This document shows positions 15,143 through 22,584 of a stretch of 64,000 nt of DNA, piece after piece (within the stretch, counting starts at the first letter, position 1; each line of letters opens with the position of its first letter). Both the position numbers and the translations under genes were made by a program. The notes under the pieces are model-generated. The model ran no database searches and was not told the DNA's origin. It worked only from the letters and a program-made list of their open reading frames with translations. Source of the DNA: Streptomyces sp. SLBN-31 (GTDB lineage Bacteria > Actinomycetota > Actinomycetes > Streptomycetales > Streptomycetaceae); NCBI RefSeq assembly GCF_006715395.1, contig NZ_VFNC01000001.1, positions 4,030,001-4,094,000 on the forward strand, in the 5' to 3' direction.

Positions 15143-16642
15143 ATGGCCGCCCCGCACCCGCAGCACCGGGCGCCGCACGCCGGGCCCGCGAAGACGGTCG
15201 ACACCCAGGTGATCGTCGTCGGCGCGGGCCCCGTCGGCCTGCTGCTGGCCGGTGAACTGGCCCTGCGCGGCATCCGGGTGACCCTCATCGAGCGCCGCCA
15301 CGGCCCCGACACCGCCTCCCGCGCCTCCACCCTGCACGCCCGCACCATGGAAGTCCTCGACAGCCGCGGCCTGCTCGCCGACCTCGGCCGGCCGCCGTGC
15401 GAGGTGCGCGGCCACTTCGGCGGCATCCCCCTGGATTTGACTCTGCCCGGCCCCTACCCCGGCCAGTGGAAGGTGGCGCAGACCAAGACCGAGGCCGTCC
15501 TGGAGGAGTGGGCCCTTGGCCTGGGCGCCGACCTCAAGTGCGGGCACACCCTGCACGCCGTGGACGACCGCGGCTCCCACGTCGAAGCGGCCGCCACCTC
15601 CCGCCACGGCACCCGCCTCATGCTGCGCGCCGACTACCTGGTGGCCTGCGACGGCCAGGACTCCACCGTGCGCGCCCTGACGAAGGCCGACTTCCCCGGC
15701 ACGCCGGCCGCCCGGGAACTGCTGCGCGCCGACGTGCAAGGCCTGAACATCCCTAACCGGCGCTTCGAGCGCCTGCCGGGCGGCTTCGCCGTCGCCGCCC
15801 GCAACCCCGCCGGCGTCACCCGGGTGATGGTCCACGCCTTCGGCACCACGGTCCGCGAACACCCCGGCGAGCCGCACTACGACGAGGTCGCCGCCGCCTG
15901 GAAGCAGGTGACCGGCGAGGACATCACCGCCGGCACCCCGCTGTGGGTCAACCGCTTCGACGACGAAAACCGGATCCTGACCCACTACCGGCACGGCCGG
16001 ATCCTGTTCGCCGGGGACGCCGCCCACCGCCAGATGCCCATCAGCGGCCAGGCCCTCAACCTGGGCCTGCAGGACGCCTACAACCTCGGCTGGAAACTCG
16101 CCGCCGCCGTCGACCGCACCGCCCCCGCCGGCCTGCTGGACAGCTACGACAGCGAACGCGCCGCGGTGGGCGCCGCCGTCCTGGGTAACATCCGCGCCCA
16201 GGCCCTGCTGTTGTTGGGCGGCCCCGAGATCGAGCCGCTGCGCACGGTCCTGGCCGAACTCATCGCGCACGAGGCCGTGCGCGCCCGCCTCGCCGCCATG
16301 ATCAGCGGCCTCGACATCCGCTACGACGTCGGCGGCCCCGAGCACCCGCTGCACGGGATGCGCCTGCCGCCCACCGGCCTGCGCACCGGCGCGGCCCGCT
16401 GCACCACGGCCGACCTGCTGCGTTCGGGACGCGGACTGCTGCTGGCCCTGGACGGGCCGCCACCGCCCATGGGCACAGCCCTGGCCGACCGCATCGACAC
16501 CGTCACCGCCCAGACAGAGCCCGGCTCACCCCTGAATGCCGGCGCCGTCCTGGTCCGGCCCGACGGCTACGTCGCCTGGGCGGGCGCAGAAGACGGCGCC
16601 GGGCTCGCCGAGGCCGTCCAGCGCTGGTTCGGATCCCCCTGA
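15143..16642 (+). CDS. FAD-dependent hydroxylase (PgaE/JadH superfamily), copy 2
   Basis: This 499-residue protein starts one base after the aromatase stop, so translation is probably coupled. VIVVGAGPVGLLLAGELALRG binds the FAD AMP part, YLVACDGQDSTVR is the DG motif and ILFAGDAAHRQMPISGQ the ribityl motif. The C-terminal domain ends LVRPDGYVAWAG. An extra 22-residue Pro/His-rich N-terminal tail precedes the Rossmann fold. By gene order it corresponds to the JadF/AlpF-like oxygenases that act early on the angucycline core, including 12b-position chemistry; the exact step cannot be read from sequence. Confidence 0.88.
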   Translation: MAAPHPQHRAPHAGPAKTVDTQVIVVGAGPVGLLLAGELALRGIRVTLIERRHGPDTASRASTLHARTMEVLDSRGLLADLGRPPCEVRGHFGGIPLDLTLPGPYPGQWKVAQTKTEAVLEEWALGLGADLKCGHTLHAVDDRGSHVEAAATSRHGTRLMLRADYLVACDGQDSTVRALTKADFPGTPAARELLRADVQGLNIPNRRFERLPGGFAVAARNPAGVTRVMVHAFGTTVREHPGEPHYDEVAAAWKQVTGEDITAGTPLWVNRFDDENRILTHYRHGRILFAGDAAHRQMPISGQALNLGLQDAYNLGWKLAAAVDRTAPAGLLDSYDSERAAVGAAVLGNIRAQALLLLGGPEIEPLRTVLAELIAHEAVRARLAAMISGLDIRYDVGGPEHPLHGMRLPPTGLRTGAARCTTADLLRSGRGLLLALDGPPPPMGTALADRIDTVTAQTEPGSPLNAGAVLVRPDGYVAWAGAEDGAGLAEAVQRWFGSP

Positions 16643-16733
16643 CAACCGCCCCCGGCCCGCGCGGCCCGCCCCGACTGCGCCACCCCCCGCCGTAACCGAG
16701 CCCGGTTTTGCTGACTGAGAGGGATCCCACGCC

Positions 16734-18254
16734 ATGCAGGACATCACGATGGACGCCGACGTCATCGTCGTCGGCGCAGGCCCGACCGGACTGATGCTCG
16801 CGGGTGAACTCCGCCTGGGCGGGGCCGAGGTGATCGTGCTGGACAAGCTGGCCGAGCCCACCGGCCAGTCCCGCGGGCTGGGCTTCACCGCCCGCGCCAT
16901 GGAGGTCTTCGACCAGCGCGGGATCCTGCCCCGCTTCGGGCAGGGCGAGAGCCTGGCGGTCAGCGACGTCGGCCACTTCGGCGGCGTCCAGTTCGACTTC
17001 ACCGCCCTTGAGGGCGCCCACTTCGGCGCCCGCGGCATCCCGCAGAGCCAGACCGAGGCGGTCCTGGCCGGATGGGCGGCCGATCTCGGCGCCGACATCC
17101 GCCACGGTCACGAGGTCCTCGCCCTCGACGAAGGCTTCCTCGACGGCGACCACGCCGAGATCACCGTCGTCACCCCCGACGGCGTACGGCGGATGCGCGC
17201 CCGCTACCTGGTGGGCTGCGACGGCGGCAAGAGCACCGTGCGCAAACTCGCCGGCATCGACTTCCCCGGCACCGAGGCGACCCGCGCGATGTTCCTCGCC
17301 GACATCACCGGCGTCGACCTCAAGCCCCGCTACCTCGGCGAGACCCTGCCAGGCGGCATGGTGATGGCCGCCCCCCTCAAAGAGGGCGTGCACCGCATCA
17401 TCGTCTGCCCGCACGGCGCCGCCGCCCGCAGCGCCGAGGACACCGTCACCTTCGCAGAGGTCGCCAAGGCGTGGGAGCACATCACGGGTGAGGACATCAG
17501 CGGCGGCGGCGCCGAGTGGGTCAGCTTCTTCAGCGACGCCACCCGCCAGGCCGCCGACTACCGGCGCGGCCGGGTGCTGCTGGCCGGGGACGCCGCCCAC
17601 ATCCACCTGCCCGCCGGCGGGCAGGGATTGAGCACCGGCGTGCAGGACGCCGCCAACCTCGGCTTCAAACTCGCCGCCGTCGCCACCGGCCGCGCGGATG
17701 AGGCGCTGCTGGACACCTACCACGCCGAACGCCACCCGGTGGGCCGCCGCCTGCTGATGAACACCCGCGCCCAGGGCCTGGTCTTCCTCGGCGGCGAGAA
17801 GGCCGAACCGCTGCGCAGCATCCTCACCGAACTCACCGGCCACCATGTCGTGCGCCGCCACCTGGCGGGCATCGTCTCCCACCTCGACATCCGCTACGAC
17901 CTCACCGAGGGCGAGGAAACGGGGGAGGGGGCGCATCCGCTGCTGGGGCGCCGCCTGCCCAAGACCGTGCTGAGCGCTCCCGAGGGCGCCACCGACACCT
18001 TCCGGCTGCTGCACGCCGGCCGCGGCGTCCTGCTCGACCTCACCGGCGACGCCCGCCTGCGCCAGGTTGCGGCCGCCTGGACCGGCCGCGTCGACACCGT
18101 CACCGCCACCCCGGCCGACCGCGACACGCTCTTCGCGGGCGCGGCGGCCGTCCTGGTCCGCCCCGACGGCCACGTCGCCTGGACCGGCTCCGGCACCACC
18201 GACGGCCTTCAGACCGCCCTCACCCGCTGGTTCGGCACCCCCGCCGCGCACTGA
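16734..18254 (+). CDS. FAD-dependent hydroxylase (PgaE/JadH type), copy 3
   Basis: This 506-residue protein has VIVVGAGPTGLMLAGELRLGG, YLVGCDGGKSTVR and VLLAGDAAHIHLPAGGQG. It resembles copy 1 (10.2 kb) most in the N-terminal half (LGFTARAMEVFDQRG against LGFSARTIEEFAQRG). It closes the main polyketide operon; after it the DNA changes to toxin-antitoxin genes. GAGAGGGATCC before the ATG is the ribosome site. Likely a core hydroxylase or dehydratase of the JadH group. Confidence 0.87.
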   Translation: MQDITMDADVIVVGAGPTGLMLAGELRLGGAEVIVLDKLAEPTGQSRGLGFTARAMEVFDQRGILPRFGQGESLAVSDVGHFGGVQFDFTALEGAHFGARGIPQSQTEAVLAGWAADLGADIRHGHEVLALDEGFLDGDHAEITVVTPDGVRRMRARYLVGCDGGKSTVRKLAGIDFPGTEATRAMFLADITGVDLKPRYLGETLPGGMVMAAPLKEGVHRIIVCPHGAAARSAEDTVTFAEVAKAWEHITGEDISGGGAEWVSFFSDATRQAADYRRGRVLLAGDAAHIHLPAGGQGLSTGVQDAANLGFKLAAVATGRADEALLDTYHAERHPVGRRLLMNTRAQGLVFLGGEKAEPLRSILTELTGHHVVRRHLAGIVSHLDIRYDLTEGEETGEGAHPLLGRRLPKTVLSAPEGATDTFRLLHAGRGVLLDLTGDARLRQVAAAWTGRVDTVTATPADRDTLFAGAAAVLVRPDGHVAWTGSGTTDGLQTALTRWFGTPAAH

Positions 18255-18343
18255 ACCCACACGCGCTCGGCACACGGAGAAAGAAAGGGGGCCGCGAGGC
18301 CGGCGCCATGCCCGGGTATCAGATTCCCTGAGAACATCAGTTC

Positions 18344-18595
18344 ATGAAGACGATGACCGCCACCGAAGCATCACGGAACTTCGCCTCCGTGCTGGACCGT
18401 GCGGAACGTGGGGAAACCATCGTGATCACCCGAGGAGGCAAGCGTCTGGCCGTGCTCGCTCCCGCGCCCGAGGCCACGGGACGGGCGGTGAAGGACGCTC
18501 TCCTGCGTCATCTCGGGACCCTCGACGATGCCTTCGAGGACGACGTGACGGCCACCCGTGACCTGCCGACGCTGGACGATCGGTGGAGCAATTGA
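18344..18595 (+). CDS. Phd/YefM-family antitoxin
   Basis: This 83-residue protein begins MKTMTATEASRNFASVLDRAE and continues GETIVITRGGKRLAVLAPAP, the standard Phd/YefM DNA-binding fold. Its C-terminal tail (DDVTATRDLPTLDDRWSN) is the toxin-binding region. The partner PIN toxin that overlaps its 3' end is broken, so this antitoxin is an orphan. It is probably not part of the polyketide pathway. Confidence 0.85.
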   Translation: MKTMTATEASRNFASVLDRAERGETIVITRGGKRLAVLAPAPEATGRAVKDALLRHLGTLDDAFEDDVTATRDLPTLDDRWSN

Positions 18596-18882
18596 TCCTG
18601 GACACCGGCGTGCTTTCCAGGGGAAATGGCGGACGGCGTCAACCGGGTCGCCCGCCAGTCCTTCATCGATACCGTCCTCGCCACCATCCCGGTCGAGGAA
18701 TACACCGTGGACGTGGCCCGCGCACATGCCCGGCTGCTCGCGCAGTCCGCCGAGCCGGCCAGCCCCGAGGTGCCCACGACCTGATCATCGCGGCCACCGC
18801 GCTGCACCGCTCGCACCGTGGTCACCCACGACAAGCGGGCCCGCTTCGACGACCTTCCCGGCGTTCGGGTACGTCAGTTGTG
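18583..18882 (+). pseudogene. decayed PIN-domain toxin (VapC-like)
   Basis: A GTG start overlapping the antitoxin gives LILDTGVLSRGN. The sequence then breaks into three frames. FIDTVLATIPVEEYTVDVARAHARLLAQ is in a second frame, HDLIIAATALHRS returns to the first, and VTHDKRARFDDLPGVRVRQL ends in another. All four pieces are in the right order for one PIN toxin, so at least two or three frameshifts have inactivated it. Loss of toxin next to an intact antitoxin is a common decay pattern. Confidence 0.75.
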
Positions 18883-19016
18883 ACGGGTCCTGGACGACAG
18901 CTGTGATGCGCATGCATGGGGTCGGTCATCCCACGATGCAGAAGGGCGTGGGAGTCCGCGCGGCCGCAGCCGCGCAAGAAACTCACGCCCCGGCCGACCC
19001 GTCTTATGTTTGGTTC

Positions 19017-19217
19017 ATGCCTATGAAGCGGACCACCGTCTACGCGGATCCGGAAGACCTCGCCATCATCAAGGAGGCCGCGAAACGGCGCGGCATCAGC
19101 GAAGCCGAGATCATCCGTCAGGGCATTCACCTTGCGGCCATGGCCAACCGTGTCTGGGACGAACCTCTCTTCTCCCGCACCTTCGAAGGATCTGGTCGCA
19201 CCGCCCGGCAGGGATGA
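19017..19217 (+). CDS. ribbon-helix-helix antitoxin-like protein
   Basis: The protein is 66 residues. MKRTTVYADPEDLAIIKEAAKRRGISEAEIIRQGIHLAA is a ribbon-helix-helix (CopG/Arc) DNA-binding fold of the VapB kind. A TATGTT box lies 10 bases before the first ATG with no ribosome site, so the message may be leaderless. The toxin expected downstream is degraded (next entry). Confidence 0.75.
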   Translation: MPMKRTTVYADPEDLAIIKEAAKRRGISEAEIIRQGIHLAAMANRVWDEPLFSRTFEGSGRTARQG

Positions 19218-19269
19218 GGCGCGCGCTACCGTCGCCGACGCTGTGCGGTGCGAGACCCCGGCCCGGGAC

Positions 19270-19547
19270 AGCTGCCTGATCATCGTCATCGCAGACATGT
19301 CCGGCCTGCCGAGATCGATCACGTCGCCACTGGTGACATCGCCCGTGACGCGGCACTCAGCGCGGTCGACAACATCCGGCACCGGATGCGGCGAGGTCGT
19401 ATCGTCCTTTCCGAGAACACGGAGCACCACCTGGGTGGCGCCCGGTCGGTGCGCGCCCGCTATCGCGACCTGGACCTGGATCTCGCAGATGCGGTGAACG
19501 TGGCCCCTGCCGCCGAGTACGACACCGACGCTGTGCTCAATCCCTGA
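19270..19547 (+). pseudogene. remnant of a second PIN-domain toxin
   Basis: DSCLIIVIADMSGL, in one frame, resembles a PIN N-terminus. After a frame change, RRGRIVLSENTEHHLGGA and ARYRDLDLDLADAVNVAPAAEYDTDAVLNP match the acidic C-terminal part of PIN toxins. The order and spacing fit one gene that has lost its frame and its final residues. It pairs with the antitoxin at 19017. Confidence 0.6.
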
Positions 19548-19670
19548 CCGTCGCGACTTGCGGGCCGTGCGCCCGCTCGGCCAACGCGCCTCCTGGCTCG
19601 TGCGGCGAGATTCCGGCGCGCCGTCCGGGACGAGTAACTCCGTGATCCCTCGACGGACGCCGATAGCAGC

Positions 19671-19709
19671 GTGGGGAGCAGCCCGTCCATCGGACGGGCT
19701 GCTCCCCAC
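19671..19709. terminator. strong bidirectional hairpin
   Basis: An 18-bp perfect stem (GTGGGGAGCAGCCCGTCC and its complement) with a 3-base loop lies between the plus-strand antitoxin remnant and the minus-strand VapC gene. It fits a shared terminator, although no T-run follows. Confidence 0.65.
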
Positions 19710-19886
19710 ACCTGCATCAGGTGGGTACACCGAGCAGGGCGACCGGCGTTCCCCGCTGCGGCCGGGGCAGGGCGCACCGCAGCGAGAACAGCCCTTCCGA
19801 TGGCCTTCAACCGCATCAACGTGCCCCCACTCAACGGTTGTTCACCGTCGTGGCCGGACCGCGGGGCGGAGGTCGGATGGCGGGCG

Positions 19887-20300
19887 TCAGACCTTGATGA
19901 CGGTGACGCGTCCGCCGGACAGCGCGGCGAGGTCCTCGGGATCCGAGGTGAGAACGGTGACGGGTCCAGGGGCGGCCAGCGCGGTGGCGCTGAGCATGGC
20001 GTCGATGGCGTACTTGTGGCCGTGCAGGCCGGCGTCGGCCAAGAGGGCGGCGGCATGGCGGGCGATGGGCTCGGTGACCGGTTCGACGACCAGGCGGGAG
20101 AGCGTCCACTCCAGGGCCGGTCGGTTGATCCGGGGGTGGACCACCTCGACGAGGGTGGCCGCGGAGGTGATCACGCGCAGGTCGTCGGCGCGGGCGAGCG
20201 CGAGCCAGCCGGTGACCGTGCGGTCACGCAGGATGGCCTTGGCCAGCCCTTCGCTGTCCAGGACCAGGGTGCCGCCGGGGACGGCGGGAGAACGGGTCAC
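19887..20300 (-). CDS. PIN-domain toxin (VapC-like)
   Basis: This 137-residue protein has GGTLVLDSEGLAKAILRD (first acidic residue), SAATLVEVVHPR (second acidic residue) and HKYAIDAMLSATALAAPGPVTVLTSDPEDLAAL (third cluster). This is the acid triad of PIN ribonucleases. Its GTG start overlaps the stop of the upstream antitoxin by 4 bp (GTGA), as in typical co-translated toxin-antitoxin pairs. It appears intact, unlike the two relic toxins nearby. Likely a target-RNA-cleaving VapC. Confidence 0.85.
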   Translation of the reverse strand: MTRSPAVPGGTLVLDSEGLAKAILRDRTVTGWLALARADDLRVITSAATLVEVVHPRINRPALEWTLSRLVVEPVTEPIARHAAALLADAGLHGHKYAIDAMLSATALAAPGPVTVLTSDPEDLAALSGGRVTVIKV

Positions 20301-20560
20301 GCGGCGTGCGCCCCGTCCGGTGCCTGCTCCTGCCGGGCATGGTGGAGCAGGTCGCGAAGAGCCTGGATCTCCTCGTCCGTGACGGGCCCGTGCTCGGCCT
20401 CGGCTACCTGGATGAGTTCGTTGAGATTGTCGCGTTCGATCTGGCGGGCTACGGCGGCGGCCACGTAGGCGGACAGCCCGGAGGGACCGCTGCGGGCTTT
20501 GGCGGCCTCGGCGATGTCTCGCGGCATGGTGATCGAATACTTGCCGGTAGGCTCACTCAT
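20297..20560 (-). CDS. antitoxin partner of the VapC-like toxin
   Basis: The protein is 87 residues. KYSITMPRDIAEAAKARSGPSGLSAYVAAAVARQIERDNLNEL is a ribbon-helix-helix type DNA-binding fold, and the acidic tail EEIQALRDLLHHARQEQ is the toxin-binding part. The short GGTAG motif is repeated just before the start (reverse strand), which may be the autoregulatory operator. It is the first gene of a two-gene operon with the toxin. Confidence 0.8.
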   Translation of the reverse strand: MSEPTGKYSITMPRDIAEAAKARSGPSGLSAYVAAAVARQIERDNLNELIQVAEAEHGPVTDEEIQALRDLLHHARQEQAPDGAHAA

Positions 20561-20867
20561 GCTACCTATCCTACCTTGTATCCCCTGGCGGCTGGTGAAG
20601 GGTTTGGCCCCACGTGGCGTGCCAGCGCCCGGGCCCCTTGGTGCTGATCATGTTCGCCGTGTCTCGGCGACCGGCGGCACTGTCAGCTCAACTCACCGGC
20701 CGGGAGCCCGAACATCCGACAAGTGCTGGCGCGTCCGGTACCTGCGGTGGGTCGGCGCGCTGTTCTGGCGGAGCCTCTGACCGGCACACCCGCGGGGACC
20801 TGAGCAAGAAGGGGCGCCGCCCGAAGAGCCGGGCGGCATCCCCCTTTTTCCGGGTGTGCGCGGGCCG
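20561..20867. other. intergenic, about 300 bp; terminator only
   Basis: No gene was recognised. It carries the antitoxin promoter at its left end and the terminator of the O-methyltransferase at its right end. Confidence 0.5.
20811..20849 (-). terminator. terminator of the first O-methyltransferase
   Basis: Read on the minus strand, GGGG-AT-GCCGCCCG pairs with CGGGCGGC-GC-CCCC across a short loop, just after the methyltransferase stop. An A-run (AAAAAG) on its upstream side would serve as a T-run in the other direction. Confidence 0.6.
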
Positions 20868-21950
20868 TCAGCGGACGCTGGCCTCCACCACCGAGATCGC
20901 GCCCGCGGTGGGCACCACCCGCTCCAGGTGGAAGCCCGCCTCGGCCAGCAGCTGCGCGTACTGTCCGGTGGTGCGCTCCTGGCCGCCCACAAGGAGCATC
21001 AGCCACAGGTCGACCAGTTTGGAGGCGTGCGCGGCGTTGGGCTTGTCCGGTACGACCATTTCCATCAGCAGCAGCCGGCCGTCCGGCCGCATCGCCGCCC
21101 GGACGTTGCGCAGGATCTCCAGGACCTGCTCCTTGGGCCAGTCGTGCACGATGTGCTTGAGGACGTAGGCGTCCCCGCCCTTGGGCACCGGCCCGAACAG
21201 GTCGGCGGCCACCACCTCGCACCGGTCGGCGACCTGCTGCTCGGCGAGGTAGTCGGCGGCCCCGCTGTCGGCCACCCGCGGGTCGGCGAGGATGCCCCGC
21301 ACGCCCGGCGCCTTGTTCAAGATGCCCGCGAGGAGCTCGCCGCGCCCGGCGCAGAAGTCCACGACCGTGCCGTACGGGGAGAAGTCGTAGGCGGCCAGGA
21401 TCGGTTCGGTCTCGGTGGCGGACATCGCGCCCATGCCCTTCATGAACACCTCCCCGTACTCCGGCTTGGCCTGAAGGAACTCAAAGGCCGTCATGCCGCG
21501 CAGCTTGGGCAGGCTCGGCTCCCCCGAGCGCACCGCGTCGACGAAGTGCGACCAGTCCTCCCAGTGGATGGGATGCCCCATGAGCACCGCGATGCCCCGC
21601 ATCGACATCGGCGCGTCCTCCAGCAGCGCCGTTGCCATCGGACTCAGCGCGAAGCGGCCGTCCTTGCGCTCGGTGAAGATGCCGTTGGAGGCGAGCAGCC
21701 GCAGCAGCCGGTGCAGGGTGTCGGGGTGGGCGCCGACCCGCTCGGCGACCTCCGCGACGGGCAGCGGACCGCCCTGCAGCGCCTCGGCCACGCGCAGCTG
21801 CGCGGCGGCGTAGATGGCCTGGCTGAGCATGGCGCCCTGCACCATCTCCAGCAGCGAGAACGGTGCGGGGGCCAGCTTGCGCACCAGCCTCTGCAAAGCG
21901 GCGCGTACGCCTTCGACGACTCGCACGACACGGGCGGGCGGCAGCGGCAT
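20868..21950 (-). CDS. SAM-dependent O-methyltransferase, copy 1
   Basis: This 360-residue protein starts at an ATG behind GGAGGAACCC. An N-terminal winged-helix dimerisation domain (LPVAEVAERVGAHPDTLHRLLRLLAS) precedes the SAM-binding fold with VVDFCAGRGELLAGIL. YVLKHIVHDWPKEQ carries the His-Asp pair used as general base in this family (DmpM/TcmN-C type). It is a paralogue of the protein at 62.4 kb. Substrate could be a phenol of the aglycone or a sugar hydroxyl. It is divergent from the N-N cassette. Confidence 0.88.
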   Translation of the reverse strand: MPLPPARVVRVVEGVRAALQRLVRKLAPAPFSLLEMVQGAMLSQAIYAAAQLRVAEALQGGPLPVAEVAERVGAHPDTLHRLLRLLASNGIFTERKDGRFALSPMATALLEDAPMSMRGIAVLMGHPIHWEDWSHFVDAVRSGEPSLPKLRGMTAFEFLQAKPEYGEVFMKGMGAMSATETEPILAAYDFSPYGTVVDFCAGRGELLAGILNKAPGVRGILADPRVADSGAADYLAEQQVADRCEVVAADLFGPVPKGGDAYVLKHIVHDWPKEQVLEILRNVRAAMRPDGRLLLMEMVVPDKPNAAHASKLVDLWLMLLVGGQERTTGQYAQLLAEAGFHLERVVPTAGAISVVEASVR

Positions 21951-22254
21951 GGGTTCCTCCGTGAGGGGGCGGCGGGACGGCGGGCGCCCGCGGCGGGCAA
22001 GGGCCGGGCGCGCCCGCGGCCCTGTCGGCCGCGCGTACGCGCCTTCAAGACACCGAGACTCCGGTGGCGCGGACGGGCCCCGCTCGCACACCGCTGGAGC
22101 CACCCCCACACCCACCCGCCCTCTGCCCCATGAGGGGCGGGGGGCTCCAGTTGGTCCCCACCCGCGCTCCGGGAGCAGTTGAGAGTGCCCGGTGACGATG
22201 GGCTCCGTCCGTCTCGGCCAGGGGTCGAGAAGAGTCCCGGAGGGGGCCGTTCCC
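21951..22254. other. divergent intergenic region before the N-N cassette
   Basis: About 300 bp separate the methyltransferase and ferredoxin starts and should hold both promoters. I see no clear box, StrR-type dyad or SARP-type repeat in it. Ribosome sites lie at both ends (GGAGGAACCC on minus; GGAGGGGG at 22239-22246 on plus). Confidence 0.5.
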
Positions 22255-22584
22255 GTGAAGAAGCTTGCCTCGTCTGCCGCGCTGTCGGAGCGCGCCGAGC
22301 GCATCGCCCGGCGTTCGCGCGCCGACAACTGGAAGAAGCCGCCGCGGCGCATCGAGACGTCCGAGTGCATCACCTGCGACAGCTGTCTGCGCGGCTGCCC
22401 CGCGGAGTTCGGCGCCATCTTCGACCTCGGCCTGGACGTGGTGATCGTTCCCGAACTGTGCTCGGGCTGTCCGGCCTGCGTCCTGGAGTGCCCGGTCGAC
22501 TGCATCTACGTCGACGAGGAGTGGACCCCCACCGGCGACGCGATGTGGAACCACATCGAACTCACCGCCGAGAGCGCCGCATGA
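22255..22584 (+). CDS. two-[4Fe-4S] ferredoxin of the N-N cassette
   Basis: This 109-residue protein has two cysteine clusters, CITCDSCLRGCP and CSGCPACVLECP, each fitting a C-x2-C-x2-C-x3-C[P] cluster site. An N-terminal helical extension of about 35 residues precedes them. I start it at GTG 22255 because GGAGGGGG lies nine bases upstream. Its stop overlaps the start of the next gene (ATGA), so it should be made together with the 653-residue protein and is its likely electron donor. A ferredoxin heads the related block in kinamycin-type clusters, to my knowledge. Confidence 0.9.
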   Translation: MKKLASSAALSERAERIARRSRADNWKKPPRRIETSECITCDSCLRGCPAEFGAIFDLGLDVVIVPELCSGCPACVLECPVDCIYVDEEWTPTGDAMWNHIELTAESAA

